A stretch of DNA of 64,000 nt from Algoriphagus lutimaris (GCF_017051705.1 NZ_JAFIDJ010000001.1:2447786-2511785), one strand, 5' to 3'; shown: positions 1 to 9,411, counted from the first letter of the stretch. Notes: generated by a model not told the origin, from the sequence alone. Numbers and translations: made by a program.

Positions 1-240
1 CAGTTCGAGCAATTCCCTTTCGGAGCCTAATTGCTGGTTAGGGTATACTTTGACCTTGATTTTTCCATTTGATTTTTTCTCAATTTGCTTGGCCATAAAC
101 AACATCGCTTCATGTACCGGATGACTAACCACCTGGGCATGACCTAGTTTGATGATTTTAAATTTGAGCGGAGAGGAACAGGAAAACGGAAGAACTCCTA
201 AAAAAATGGTGATCACTAAAATTGAAAGGGTTCTTTTCAT
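1..240 (-). CDS. TRAP transporter solute-binding lipoprotein, DctP family (partial, 3' end outside window)
   Basis: Only the first 80 codons are inside the window; the gene continues past position 1. The start is the ATG read at 240-238. The N-terminus is a lipoprotein signal (hydrophobic stretch, then PFSCSS with a lipobox-like Cys near residue 21), so the protein should sit tethered in the periplasm. The mature part begins with HAQVVSHPVHEAM and continues to YPNQQLGSERELLE, which matches the start of DctP-type binding proteins that capture organic acids for TRAP transporters. It is divergent from uxaA and shares the upstream region holding the LacI-type operator, so a hexuronate or related uronate is the likely ligand (inference). 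The membrane subunits would be further left. Confidence 0.82.
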   Translation of the reverse strand, partial: MKRTLSILVITIFLGVLPFSCSSPLKFKIIKLGHAQVVSHPVHEAMLFMAKQIEKKSNGKIKVKVYPNQQLGSERELLEL

Positions 241-485
241 GGGTTTATTTGAAATATAGGCATTTAACAATAATAACTTTTTCCTGACTCAGTTGCCCGA
301 TGATTTACGGAATCGATTTAAAAACCTGTATACAAGGGTAATTTCTTGTCTAAGCTTAAAAAGATGTCCTTAATTGAAAACTGAATTCTATTCTTTTTAG
401 CCTCTTTCCTTAAAATCCCGGCATACTCTACCACAGAGATAGCAATACAATAATTTTTCATTCTTTTCTTTTACCAAAGAAACCC

Positions 486-493
486 TATCTTTG
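486..493 (+). promoter_or_regulatory. Bacteroidota -7 promoter box of uxaA
   Basis: TATCTTTG fits the Bacteroidota -7 consensus TAnnTTTG and lies 34 bp before the uxaA start codon. No clear -33 TTG was found at the usual distance. The box directly abuts the palindromic operator, so a bound repressor would cover the start of transcription. Confidence 0.55.
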
Positions 494-494
494 C

Positions 495-506
495 GCAATC
501 GATTGC
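495..506. promoter_or_regulatory. LacI-family operator (GCAATCGATTGC) between the TRAP gene and uxaA
   Basis: Perfect 12-bp palindrome with a central CG, matching the general LacI-family operator form (TGnAAnCGnTTnCA). The identical 12-mer recurs at 9412-9423 and a degenerate copy at 9569-9580, all in front of pectin/uronate genes. It immediately follows the TATCTTTG box, a position suited to repression. The likely ligand protein is the LacI regulator at 11275-12291. Confidence 0.72.
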
Positions 507-527
507 ACAATATAACTAATTAAACCC

Positions 528-2171
528 ATGAACCATAGGGTAATACAAATTCATCCCAAGGACAATGTTTTAGTAGCCTTACAGGATTTAGAAGCAGGAG
601 AACCATATTCCATTGCAGGTATAGAAGGAATCTTACAGGCTCCGGTTTCTGCTAAACATAAATTCGCAATGGAGGACCTATGCAAGGGAGATTTAATTTA
701 TATGTATGGAGGTATTGTGGGCAAAGCAGTGGTAGATATTCCTTCAGGCTATCCCCTGACCACATCCAATATCAGTCATGAAGCAGAAAGCTTTGGAGAA
801 AAAACAGAAGATTACCACTGGGAAGCTCCTGATGTAAGCAAATTTCAAAACAGGACCTTTCAAGGTTTTCACCGAAGTGACGGACAAGTTGGAACGGATA
901 ATTACTGGTTGGTTATTCCCTTGGTATTTTGTGAAAATCGAAATGTAGATACTATCAAGGAAGCTTTTTTGGAAGAATTAGGATTTGCCAAACCTAATCC
1001 ATACAAGCAACTGGTCAAGGAAATGGCTTTGCACTACCAAGCGGGAGACCAAGCAGCAATCGCCAATCTTTCAGTTTCCACATTTACAGAAAGGAAGGAT
1101 TCAAAATTATTTCAACATGTAGATGGTATTAAATTTCTAAATCATCAGGGAGGATGTGGTGGAGTAAGACAGGATTCCGAAGCTCTTTGCACCTTACTGG
1201 CTGGATACATCAATAATCCTAATACAGCCGGAGCAACGGTCTTAAGCTTGGGATGTCAAAATGCACAAGCTTCCATCTTAGAACAGAAACTGAAAGAGAT
1301 GAATCCTGATTTCCAAAAACCATTGATCATTTTGGAGCAGCAAAAGGAAGGAACAGAGCAGCAATTATTGACCCATGCCATCAAAGAAACATTCCTTGGA
1401 TTAGCTGAGGTAAATAAACTACGTAGGCAACCCGCTCCATTGAATAAATTGACGGTGGGATTAGAGTGTGGTGGTTCAGATGGTTTTTCTGGTATTTCAG
1501 CCAATCCATCTGTGGGATATGCTGCGGATCTCATCGTCGCTCTTGGAGGAAAAGCAATTCTATCTGAATTCCCTGAACTATGCGGAGTGGAACAAGAACT
1601 GATCAACAGATGCGTAACCCATGAAAGTGCAGAGAAATTTTCAGCATTAATGAGATCTTATGCTTCTGCTGCAGAGGCAGTAGGTTCCGGTTTTGACATG
1701 AACCCCTCTCCTGGAAATATCAAAGATGGATTGATCACAGATGCAATGAAATCTTCGGGAGCCGCAAAAAAAGGAGGTACCTCTCCAGTCACAGATGTAT
1801 TGGATTACGGAGAAATTGTCAGAAAACCAGGTCTAAATTTGCTTTGCACCCCTGGGAATGATGTGGAAAGCACCACTGCAATGGCTGGTTCTGGAGCCAA
1901 TGTGATTCTTTTCACTACAGGTTTAGGCACTCCCACCGGAAATCCAATCACACCAGTTATCAAAGTATCCAGCAACCGCCGTTTGGCGGAAAGGATGCCA
2001 GATATCATAGACGTCAACACGGGGCATGTGATTTCCGGAGAGAAATCCATTCAACAAATGGGTGAGGAAATTTTAGAGCAGGTCATTGCTGTCGCAAGTG
2101 GAAAAATGACCAAAGCCCAGCAATTGGGGCAAGATGATTTTATCCCTTGGAAAAGAGGAGTATCCCTTTAA
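528..2171 (+). CDS. uxaA: altronate dehydratase UxaA
   Basis: 547 residues, the full length for Bacteroidota UxaA. The enzyme dehydrates D-altronate to 2-keto-3-deoxygluconate in the galacturonate branch of pectin catabolism (cytosol). Residues about 1-90 form the SAF-type N-terminal domain. The remainder is the catalytic domain, with conserved Cys/Gly motifs HQGGCGG, LECGGSDGFSG and LCTPGNDVEST that fit an iron-dependent dehydratase. The start ATG lies downstream of a -7 box and the palindromic operator. It converges on the oxidoreductase at 2168, and the two genes overlap tail to tail by 4 bp. With uxaB at 12389 it gives two of the three isomerase-pathway steps; uxaC is not in the window. 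Confidence 0.93.
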   Translation: MNHRVIQIHPKDNVLVALQDLEAGEPYSIAGIEGILQAPVSAKHKFAMEDLCKGDLIYMYGGIVGKAVVDIPSGYPLTTSNISHEAESFGEKTEDYHWEAPDVSKFQNRTFQGFHRSDGQVGTDNYWLVIPLVFCENRNVDTIKEAFLEELGFAKPNPYKQLVKEMALHYQAGDQAAIANLSVSTFTERKDSKLFQHVDGIKFLNHQGGCGGVRQDSEALCTLLAGYINNPNTAGATVLSLGCQNAQASILEQKLKEMNPDFQKPLIILEQQKEGTEQQLLTHAIKETFLGLAEVNKLRRQPAPLNKLTVGLECGGSDGFSGISANPSVGYAADLIVALGGKAILSEFPELCGVEQELINRCVTHESAEKFSALMRSYASAAEAVGSGFDMNPSPGNIKDGLITDAMKSSGAAKKGGTSPVTDVLDYGEIVRKPGLNLLCTPGNDVESTTAMAGSGANVILFTTGLGTPTGNPITPVIKVSSNRRLAERMPDIIDVNTGHVISGEKSIQQMGEEILEQVIAVASGKMTKAQQLGQDDFIPWKRGVSL

Positions 2172-3211
2172 CCTACTTTGTCTTTGAAAGGGAATTCTAC
2201 TTTTTGACCAGTTTTGGAGGATTGATACATGGCTCGAATCAACTCTACTGATTTTCGTGCAGTTTTCCCGTCTACTGTAGGAGTTGAGTTATTCTTGATG
2301 TCTTTTAAAAACAGTTCCCATTGTTGAAGGTGCAATTGGTAACCAATGGCATTAGGATCTGAAGAACCTGAGCCTGAACCTGGCTCCCCCTTTATTTCTG
2401 AAGCTTCTTCTCCCTTGATATTCCAGGCAATGATCTTACCTCCTTCCAGGATTGCACTTCCCTTGGTACCAAAGATCTCTACTCGTTCGGGGTATCCCGG
2501 ATACAAGGCGGTTGCAGAGGTGACATTCCCCAGGGCCCCATTTTTGAATTGAACTAAGCCCATTCCCAAATCTTCACCTTCTATTGGGTACAGAGTGGTT
2601 TGGACTTGCGCGTAGACATGCGCTACATCCCCCATTAAATCCAAAAGTAAATCAATGGTATGGATCCCCTGATTGATAAGGGCTCCTCCCCCATCGGCTT
2701 TCAAAGTACCTTTCCACTTACTGGTGGCATAATACGCATCATCCCTAAACCAATTGACATAGGCATTGCCTACCAACAATCTTCCGAAAACCCCTTCAAC
2801 AACTGCCTTCTTTAGTTTTATGAAATCCTCCGCAAATCTATTTTGAAAAATTACAGCCAGCTGAACCCCACTTTTCTCACATGCTGCAATTAATTGATCT
2901 GCTCTCGGCAAGGTGATTTCAATAGGTTTCTCTACCATCACATGTTTTCCAGCCTTGGCTGCAGCCAACCCAGGCTCCAAATGAATTCCGCTCGGAGTAC
3001 AAATGCATACTACATCTAAATTCGGAAGGCCTAAAAATTCATCTAATTCGGAATACACAGGAGCTGAAAATAACTCCTTTGCCACGTTGGCGCTGGAGGA
3101 ATTCGGGTTAAAAAGTGCCACCAATTCCGCACCTTTTAACTCTTCAATGGCCTGTGCATGTTTAACCGCGATAGATCCTGTACCTACTATTCCAATTCCG
3201 AATTTTTTCAT
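2168..3211 (-). CDS. Gfo/Idh/MocA family oxidoreductase
   Basis: 347 residues. The N-terminal Rossmann motif GIVGTGSIAVKHAQAI and the EKP motif (MVEKPIEITL, about residue 93) define the NAD(P)-dependent Gfo/Idh/MocA family, which oxidises or reduces sugars and sugar acids. Last gene of the leftward pectin operon; its ATG overlaps the stop of the upstream dehydrogenase by 4 bp (ATGA), implying translational coupling. The substrate cannot be read from the sequence; a uronate or its reduction product is likely from context. The family call is firm, the pathway role is inference. Confidence 0.88.
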   Translation of the reverse strand: MKKFGIGIVGTGSIAVKHAQAIEELKGAELVALFNPNSSSANVAKELFSAPVYSELDEFLGLPNLDVVCICTPSGIHLEPGLAAAKAGKHVMVEKPIEITLPRADQLIAACEKSGVQLAVIFQNRFAEDFIKLKKAVVEGVFGRLLVGNAYVNWFRDDAYYATSKWKGTLKADGGGALINQGIHTIDLLLDLMGDVAHVYAQVQTTLYPIEGEDLGMGLVQFKNGALGNVTSATALYPGYPERVEIFGTKGSAILEGGKIIAWNIKGEEASEIKGEPGSGSGSSDPNAIGYQLHLQQWELFLKDIKNNSTPTVDGKTARKSVELIRAMYQSSKTGQKVEFPFKDKVG

Positions 3212-4227
3212 TTTTCTAACTCATTTAAAATTTGACTCCAGACTTCCCTGTTTACAGGAATTCCTTTTTTTCTATTTTTCTCTCTTGTTCTAAGGACATT
3301 CTCTCCCGGATACAAGACTTCCTTTCCTTCAAACACCTTGGAACTTTTGAGTTCATTTATAATCTCATTTCCTTTTTGATCGAACCAATCCTCCAATTCC
3401 AATTTCTTGGGATCAAAGCATAAAAACACCTGGGAAAGCCCAATTTCTTCACCGGATTGATCTACTTCATGGGTACTATCTCCCCCAGAAAGTAAAGTGG
3501 CTAACATATCTAAAATCAAGGACAATCCTGCTCCTTTCCACATACCTGCCGGAATTGCCATCTCATTTTCTATTATGGTTTTCGGATCATTTGTAAGATT
3601 CCCCTCCTGATCAAATCCAGCTGCATATGGAGCTTTTTTTCCTGCCATGGAAAACACGGAAAGTTTCCCGTAGGCAAATTGAGACATGGCCATGTCCAAC
3701 ACCACCGGGCCTTCTGATCGGGGTATACCTATCACTAATGGATTGTTCCCAAGCTTAGGTTCACTACCTCCCCAAGCGGGCATATTAGCTTTGGTATTAG
3801 TAAAGCAAATCCCAATTTTACCTGCATTTACCGCCTGCCAACCGAAATTCCCTCCGCGCATCCAATGGTTGGTGTTTTTTAAAGCGACACAGCCTATCCC
3901 AAATTGCTCGGAAATCTTTATAGCTCTTGCCATGGCAAAATCAGCATTAAGGTTCCCTACCCCCAATTGACCATTCCAACGCTCAAACACCCCAAGATTA
4001 CTTTCTATTTCAGGCTCCTTTTTTGGATCGACATAACCTTTCCGAATAAAGTTCAGAAGTTTTAAAAATCGATTTACGCCATGAGACCGAACCCCATCTA
4101 AATCCGTTTGAGCAAAAAGCAATGCACATTTTTCAGCTCTTTGAGCATCAAAGCCATAGCGCTGCAGCACACTTTCCAATGTATTGGACAGTTTCTCAAA
4201 ACTTATGTTCAGATCATTCATAGGCAT
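3208..4227 (-). CDS. malate/L-lactate dehydrogenase family oxidoreductase (YiaK-like)
   Basis: About 340 residues. The fold family (LDH2/YiaK/malate dehydrogenase, NAD(P)-dependent 2-oxoacid reductases) is recognisable from SHGVNRF near residue 50, the TNHWMRGGNFGWQAV segment, WGGSEPKLGNNPLVIGIP and PAGMWKGAGLSLILDML. YiaK in E. coli reduces 2,3-diketo-L-gulonate. The reading frame also offers a TTG three codons upstream (4236) and another ATG at 4221; I chose the ATG at 4227 because a GGAG lies about 10 bp before it. It sits between the VOC protein and the Gfo/Idh oxidoreductase (4-bp overlap), suggesting a linked redox step on a sugar acid. Confidence 0.87.
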   Translation of the reverse strand: MPMNDLNISFEKLSNTLESVLQRYGFDAQRAEKCALLFAQTDLDGVRSHGVNRFLKLLNFIRKGYVDPKKEPEIESNLGVFERWNGQLGVGNLNADFAMARAIKISEQFGIGCVALKNTNHWMRGGNFGWQAVNAGKIGICFTNTKANMPAWGGSEPKLGNNPLVIGIPRSEGPVVLDMAMSQFAYGKLSVFSMAGKKAPYAAGFDQEGNLTNDPKTIIENEMAIPAGMWKGAGLSLILDMLATLLSGGDSTHEVDQSGEEIGLSQVFLCFDPKKLELEDWFDQKGNEIINELKSSKVFEGKEVLYPGENVLRTREKNRKKGIPVNREVWSQILNELEK

Positions 4228-4256
4228 ATCAAACAATTCTCCATTCTTAAACTCTA

Positions 4257-4643
4257 CTATGAAATCATGGGAGTGGCCCTTTTACATAATTGCAAACAAA
4301 TGCCCCAAGGGTCTCTCAGCATAACTAAATGGGAACCATCTGGTAAAATATCATCAGAAAACTCCGTGGCCCCAGCTGCTATTAATCGGTTTTTATCCAC
4401 TGTCGGATCTTGAGAAACTAAAGCAATATGAACCGCAAGTGGGTGCAATTTTTCAAATTCCAGCGTCTCCCCTTTTGGGTTGTTATAAAGCTCAAGCATG
4501 ATGGTGCCGCTATCATCTGCCAGAAAAATCATATTTGGAGCTTCCTCCATTTTCTTTTTTACCGTAAGACCTAAATGTTCCTCGTACCAAAAAGCAGTCG
4601 CTTTTGCATTGGGAACATTGATGGCGAAGTGTTCAAATTTCAT
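4257..4643 (-). CDS. VOC (glyoxalase/bleomycin-resistance) family protein
   Basis: 128 residues with the two beta-alpha-beta-beta-beta modules of the vicinal oxygen chelate superfamily: it starts KFEHFAINVPN, ATAFWYEEHLGL follows, the second half begins HIALVS, and RDPWGICLQL closes the metal/substrate site. The family includes lyases, isomerases and dioxygenases; the reaction here is unknown. It lies 20-30 bp upstream of the YiaK-like gene and about 90 bp after the pectinesterase, so it probably belongs to the same leftward transcript. Confidence 0.82.
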   Translation of the reverse strand: MKFEHFAINVPNAKATAFWYEEHLGLTVKKKMEEAPNMIFLADDSGTIMLELYNNPKGETLEFEKLHPLAVHIALVSQDPTVDKNRLIAAGATEFSDDILPDGSHLVMLRDPWGICLQLCKRATPMIS

Positions 4644-4731
4644 ATTCTGGTGTGGTTATTTTCTTATCAAGTTACTCATCGGAAATGAAAAGTTTGGTAG
4701 GAACAAACTTTGAATCCCTACTCAATTTATA

Positions 4732-6633
4732 TTAATAGTTTAAAATCTTGCTTAAAAATTCTTCCATCAAATCGACGGTAGGTTGAAACCAAGGCTCATA
4801 AAACCAAAATGGGTGTGGACTTTCAGAAAAAGTGTGAACTTCCGAATAAACTCCGGCAACATTTAACTTTTCGATCAATTCATCCCTCCCTGCATGAAAC
4901 CTTGGGAATTGGGAATTGATAAATAGCATAGGAACATACTCGGGATGCTTTAAATATAAAGGAGATGCATAGGCCCAAACCTCAGGTTTTTGCTCATAAG
5001 TACCACCCAACCATTCTGAGGCAACCTGGCCTTCTGCAGATTCAGGATGATGAAAAGCCAAGACCCCATCCATGTCAATGATTGCTTGAACTTTTGAACT
5101 AGCTTCCAAAGCGCTTTCACCCTCGTACTCAAAAGACTTGGTCAGACCTACTAAGGCAGCAATTTGTCCTCCGGCAGAACTTCCGGAAATAGCCACTTTG
5201 TTGCTGTCCAGACCAAATTCATTTGCATGCACTTTCAGCCATCGAATCGCCTCTTTCACATCATGAATTCCTGCAGGATATTGCGCTTCGGGCGAAAGCC
5301 TATATTCCACCACAGCAGTCACAAATCCTCTTCCCGCCAAAGCCATAGCCATTGGAACCTGAAGTTCTTTTTCTCCAGACTTCCAACCTCCCCCATGCAC
5401 CATTACTATTCCTGGACTTAACGATTCCATGCTTTTTGGAGCAAAAACATCCATTTGCAGTTTTCGATCTCCCAGGCTTTTGTATACTTGATTTCTTAGC
5501 TCCAAGACATCTACATTCCTTGTAGCATATACTGGTTTGATTTGAGGAAAATTCTTAACATCCTTTTTCCAAGCACCCTCCAGGTTGAAAGAACTGTCTT
5601 TTGCATAGCCAAACCATCTGTTACCATAATAGTCAGCATCGTGATTACTTCCAGAAAAAATAAGGTCATTGCGATACTGTAGCAATTGATCCTCAGAAAG
5701 CTGAAAAGTCCATTCTGCTCTGCCTTCTTTAGTTGACCCTGGACCATAACTCCCATATTCTGCATAAAAAACTGTTTTTTCAGCATGTTCCCTTCCCCAA
5801 TTATGCCAGCCTTCCGGAAGTATAGACTCAGGCATTTCAGTATTGATAAAAACAGTTTTTGCAAAATCTCTCCATGGCCTTCCCAAGTAAACTTTAGAAA
5901 TATCCGCTGCTGAGGTAATCCTACAATTTTTGAATACATAACCATAATCTACCCAAGCTGGTGTGGAAGCCGCTGTGATATAGGAGTTAGATTTTGCGTG
6001 AATTTCACAATTTTCAAACACGGCAGTAGCCGATCCAAAAATAAAATCTACCGTCCCCTCGATATAACAATTCTTATAAAGCTGTCGGGCATTTTCACCT
6101 GAGGCAAACATAGTGTCCTGATTGCCTAAAAAACGACAATTTTCAAAAACCAAGCGATCTCCCTCCGCATGTAAGGCTACAGCTTGACCTACTTGCCCAG
6201 CCCTGTTTTGAATCGTTAGATTTTTAAAAGTAAGGGAGTTTCCAAGTACCTTGAGCGTATAGGTTTCGAAGGTTCCCATATTATCCTTTGCTGCAAAATC
6301 ATCATAAGTGATGATGGTGTTTTCAGGATTTTCGCCAACAAAATTCACGTTCGTCACAGGCCCGTGGATGACTAATTTCTCCTTATAAATACCTGGCCTA
6401 ATGTACACTGTCAAAGGTTTTGGCAAGTAAACACGGATCGCATCCAATGCTTCGCCTATAGTCTTAAAATGACCAGTCCCATCTTGGGCCACCACAATAT
6501 CATGCTCTATTTTTCCTTTTAACTCTTCCGAATCCAAAGGTTTGGGATCCACCCATTCTCCTTGGGAAAATGATGGCTGAATTAAGGTGGCGCTCAAAAG
6601 CAGAATGAAAAACTGAATTCGAATAAAATTCAT
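4732..6633 (-). CDS. secreted pectin methylesterase (CE8) fused to an alpha/beta-hydrolase esterase
   Basis: 633 residues with an N-terminal signal peptide (MNFIRIQFFILLLSATL...SFSQG). Residues about 40-340 are a CE8 pectinesterase beta-helix with its key motifs: LGNQDTMF (Asp acid, about 173), GTVDFIFGSA (Asp nucleophile, about 195) and YLGRPW (Arg). Residues about 370-633 are a separate alpha/beta-hydrolase of the HSL/carboxylesterase type: HGGG oxyanion hole (about 412), GSSAGG nucleophile elbow (about 484) and a late His in ESPHPFW (about 606). The likely job is combined removal of methyl and acetyl or other ester groups from pectin outside the cytoplasm. It lies 54 bp downstream of the CE12 gene in the operon. 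Acetyl specificity of the second domain is inference. Confidence 0.9.
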   Translation of the reverse strand: MNFIRIQFFILLLSATLIQPSFSQGEWVDPKPLDSEELKGKIEHDIVVAQDGTGHFKTIGEALDAIRVYLPKPLTVYIRPGIYKEKLVIHGPVTNVNFVGENPENTIITYDDFAAKDNMGTFETYTLKVLGNSLTFKNLTIQNRAGQVGQAVALHAEGDRLVFENCRFLGNQDTMFASGENARQLYKNCYIEGTVDFIFGSATAVFENCEIHAKSNSYITAASTPAWVDYGYVFKNCRITSAADISKVYLGRPWRDFAKTVFINTEMPESILPEGWHNWGREHAEKTVFYAEYGSYGPGSTKEGRAEWTFQLSEDQLLQYRNDLIFSGSNHDADYYGNRWFGYAKDSSFNLEGAWKKDVKNFPQIKPVYATRNVDVLELRNQVYKSLGDRKLQMDVFAPKSMESLSPGIVMVHGGGWKSGEKELQVPMAMALAGRGFVTAVVEYRLSPEAQYPAGIHDVKEAIRWLKVHANEFGLDSNKVAISGSSAGGQIAALVGLTKSFEYEGESALEASSKVQAIIDMDGVLAFHHPESAEGQVASEWLGGTYEQKPEVWAYASPLYLKHPEYVPMLFINSQFPRFHAGRDELIEKLNVAGVYSEVHTFSESPHPFWFYEPWFQPTVDLMEEFLSKILNY

Positions 6634-6687
6634 AAGAACGTATTTTGGGCAAATTTGTAATAGGGCAAAGACCTTTTCCTCAACAAC

Positions 6688-7446
6688 TCAGTCTTTTAAA
6701 AACTTAACTAGCTCAGGAAGCTCTCTCTTTAATTCTTCCACCGCTAAATCGCTTACCTTGAAAGCTCCTGATGGAGACAAATGAGTATTATCTTCTTTTC
6801 CTTCTGGAAAAACCGAATAATCACCAGGTCGGTAATGAAGGAATAATTCCTTGGATTTTTCTACTCCAAATTGATTGAGGAGCAAGACTGTTTTTGCATG
6901 CAAATCAAACAAAGGCACTTCATATTCCTCTGACACCTCTCTTACTACTTCCGAATATCTTCCATGAGTATCAATCAAGACGCCATTTTCATCGAAGCTT
7001 CTTCTCGAAATAGGAGTCGCCAAAATGGGATTACCTCCTTTGCCTCTGACATCCTTAATGAATCGAATTAAATTATCCCGATAGGTAGAATCCGCAAAAG
7101 CATAGCGATCCTTGGAATTTATTTTCTGATCATTATGACCAAATTCAATGATCACATAATCTCCTTCCTGCAATCTTTCCATCACCACATCCCACCTGCC
7201 TTCATCCCTAAAACTTTTGGTACTTCTTCCGTTCTTGGCGTGATTTTCAAAGCGAATCCCCTCTTTGAAATACAAAGGAAATACCTGTCCCCAACCCTTT
7301 TCAGGATTACTTCCAGCATATGGCTTATCAGCCATGGTCGAGTCTCCAACCATAAAAAAAGTAATCTCCTTCTCTGATACTTTATCACCAAAAATCACAG
7401 CAACACCTAAGAAGAATAGAGAAAGTAGGATCACAAATAACTTCAT
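6688..7446 (-). CDS. SGNH/GDSL esterase, rhamnogalacturonan acetylesterase-like (CE12)
   Basis: 252 residues with an N-terminal signal segment (MKLFVILLSLFFLGVAVIF). SGNH blocks are present in order: block I FMVGDSTMADK (Ser near residue 36), block III IEFGHNDQ, block V EDNTHLSPSGA (catalytic Asp-His). This pattern is that of CE12 rhamnogalacturonan acetylesterases, which deacetylate the pectin backbone. It follows the GH28 gene with a 1-bp gap and precedes the CE8 fusion, so the three secreted pectin enzymes are co-transcribed. Confidence 0.9.
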   Translation of the reverse strand: MKLFVILLSLFFLGVAVIFGDKVSEKEITFFMVGDSTMADKPYAGSNPEKGWGQVFPLYFKEGIRFENHAKNGRSTKSFRDEGRWDVVMERLQEGDYVIIEFGHNDQKINSKDRYAFADSTYRDNLIRFIKDVRGKGGNPILATPISRRSFDENGVLIDTHGRYSEVVREVSEEYEVPLFDLHAKTVLLLNQFGVEKSKELFLHYRPGDYSVFPEGKEDNTHLSPSGAFKVSDLAVEELKRELPELVKFLKD

Positions 7447-7447
7447 C

Positions 7448-9121
7448 CTATTTCAATTTTACAGCAGAGGCTGGTAGATCATTTCCTTTTGAAATCTGAT
7501 CGGGACTTGAAAAATCTGCCCGATCTAATTCAATTTGATCAGAATTCCCTAAGATGCGAATGGCTGGTTTTCCATTTTTCTCAAATTCAAAACCACTAAC
7601 AGTGACTCCTTGGCTATTGTAGATTGTCAGTGGTACTTCATCAGTACCCAAGACACGTACATTGATCAACTCTAGACCTGCCGCATCAATGGCCGTAATT
7701 CCTTTTTTGGCTTCCAAAACAGCATTTTCCAATCTCACGTTTTCAAGCTTCATCTCAGGCAAACCCATAAAGAAAGCAGCTGTTTCAGAATTGGTCACAT
7801 GGATATTTTTCATGCTGATATTTCTGAAAATAGGCGTTTCCTCAGTAACCGGCATCTTCTTCTCTTCTCTCGCCTCATCTTCTTCGCTTTGGTCTTCCTC
7901 GATTATTGGGCTATTCCCAGTATAAAACATATTAAACCCGATCGCTTCTGTTGGGATACCAATCATATCCACATTGGAAATCCAGATATTTTCTACCACT
8001 CCGCCACGTCCACGTGTACTTTTGAATCTCAGTCCTATGTCTGTGCCGATAAAAGTGCAGTTGGAAACATGAACATTTTTCACTCCACTGGACATTTCAC
8101 TTCCCACTGTCACTCCTCCATGTCCGTGATAAACGATATTATTTTTAATGATCACATTCTCTGTAGGGATCGCTCGGTCTCGACCATCTTTGTCTTTACC
8201 GGATTTGATGCAAATGGCATCGTCTCCAACATCAAAGGTATTGTTATAGATCAGTACATTTTTACAAGATTCCAAGTCCAAGCCATCTCCATTTTGAGAA
8301 TACCAAGGGTTTCGGACATTCAGGTTACGAATAATCACATCCTCACTCATCAAAGGATGAATGTTCCATGCTGGAGAATTCTGAAAAGTAGGGCCATCCA
8401 ATAAAACCCTTTTACTTTCCCTAATACTGATCATCACTGGACGGAGAAAATCTTTCATTTTTTCCAATTCCTTAAGATCAGTAATATCCGGCACATTGAA
8501 GCTGCTGCTGGCATTGTATCCATCTAAAAAAGACTGAGAAGGAAACCAATTTGATCCCTCCACAATCCCCCCTGATTTCACTAAGTTATTCCATTGGCTC
8601 TCCGTCATTTTACCTCGCTTCACAAATCTCCAAGCATCTCCGCTTCCATCTATTGTGCCTTTTCCGGTAATTGCAATATTTTCTACCTTATAAGCATTGA
8701 TGGGTGAAATACATCTAACGGTATTCAGACCTTCAAAACTGGTTTCCACCAATGGATAATCATCCTTATCCTCACTAAAAATAATTAAGGCTCCATCTTC
8801 CAAATGCAGATTGATGTTGCTCAATAAGGTAATAGGGCCAGTCAACCAAATCCCCCTAGGTACAATCACTTTTCCTCCTCCCAATCTTGCCACTTCTTCT
8901 ATAGCAGTTTTGAAGGCATCTGAGTTTTTGGTCAAACCGTCTCCGACCGCTCCAAACTCCACAATGCTTTTCTTCAAATCCGGAAAACTGGTTTCTTTTA
9001 CTTTAGGCATCTCAAACTCCACTCCTACATAGATCGATTGAATGGACTCCTGGGCAATTAATTCACTTCCGATCATCAGGTGCAGAAGGATCTGAAAGCA
9101 AGCAAATTTTAATGGCTTCAT
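7448..9121 (-). CDS. secreted polygalacturonase, glycoside hydrolase family 28
   Basis: 557 residues with an N-terminal signal peptide (to about residue 23, ELIAQE). It opens with the usual VEFGAVGDGLTKNSDAF segment and GTIDGSGDAWR. The GH28 catalytic motifs follow: NGDGLDLES (about 276), GDDAICIKSG (two Asp, about 300), GHGGVTVGSE (His, about 330) and RFKSTRGRGG (about 365). It hydrolyses galacturonan or rhamnogalacturonan outside the cytoplasm. First gene of the leftward operon, with a 470-bp upstream region shared with kduI that contains both 9.4-9.6 kb operator copies. An acidic insert (EEDQSEEDEAREEKK) at about residue 410 is unusual. Confidence 0.93.
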   Translation of the reverse strand: MKPLKFACFQILLHLMIGSELIAQESIQSIYVGVEFEMPKVKETSFPDLKKSIVEFGAVGDGLTKNSDAFKTAIEEVARLGGGKVIVPRGIWLTGPITLLSNINLHLEDGALIIFSEDKDDYPLVETSFEGLNTVRCISPINAYKVENIAITGKGTIDGSGDAWRFVKRGKMTESQWNNLVKSGGIVEGSNWFPSQSFLDGYNASSSFNVPDITDLKELEKMKDFLRPVMISIRESKRVLLDGPTFQNSPAWNIHPLMSEDVIIRNLNVRNPWYSQNGDGLDLESCKNVLIYNNTFDVGDDAICIKSGKDKDGRDRAIPTENVIIKNNIVYHGHGGVTVGSEMSSGVKNVHVSNCTFIGTDIGLRFKSTRGRGGVVENIWISNVDMIGIPTEAIGFNMFYTGNSPIIEEDQSEEDEAREEKKMPVTEETPIFRNISMKNIHVTNSETAAFFMGLPEMKLENVRLENAVLEAKKGITAIDAAGLELINVRVLGTDEVPLTIYNSQGVTVSGFEFEKNGKPAIRILGNSDQIELDRADFSSPDQISKGNDLPASAVKLK

Positions 9122-9411
9122 ATTTTGGGTCTTGATTTTTCTTTTTTTCTAATTCTTGAATTTTTTTGAATCAAAAAACTAAAAGCATAACATCCCAGAT
9201 TACTTTTTCTGCTTTGAAACTTTATATTTTAAAACAATTCAGAAAAAATGACTGTTGGAGTATTCTCACGCAGGCACATGGCTTTTCATCAAAAACCTGG
9301 ATCTACAAAATCTTAGAGAAAGCCCCTTTTTAATCCTTTAAATATAAACTCCTAATTATCAATTATTTACAAACATGATTCGGTTAATAGCCATGATAAA
9401 TCATCATTTGA

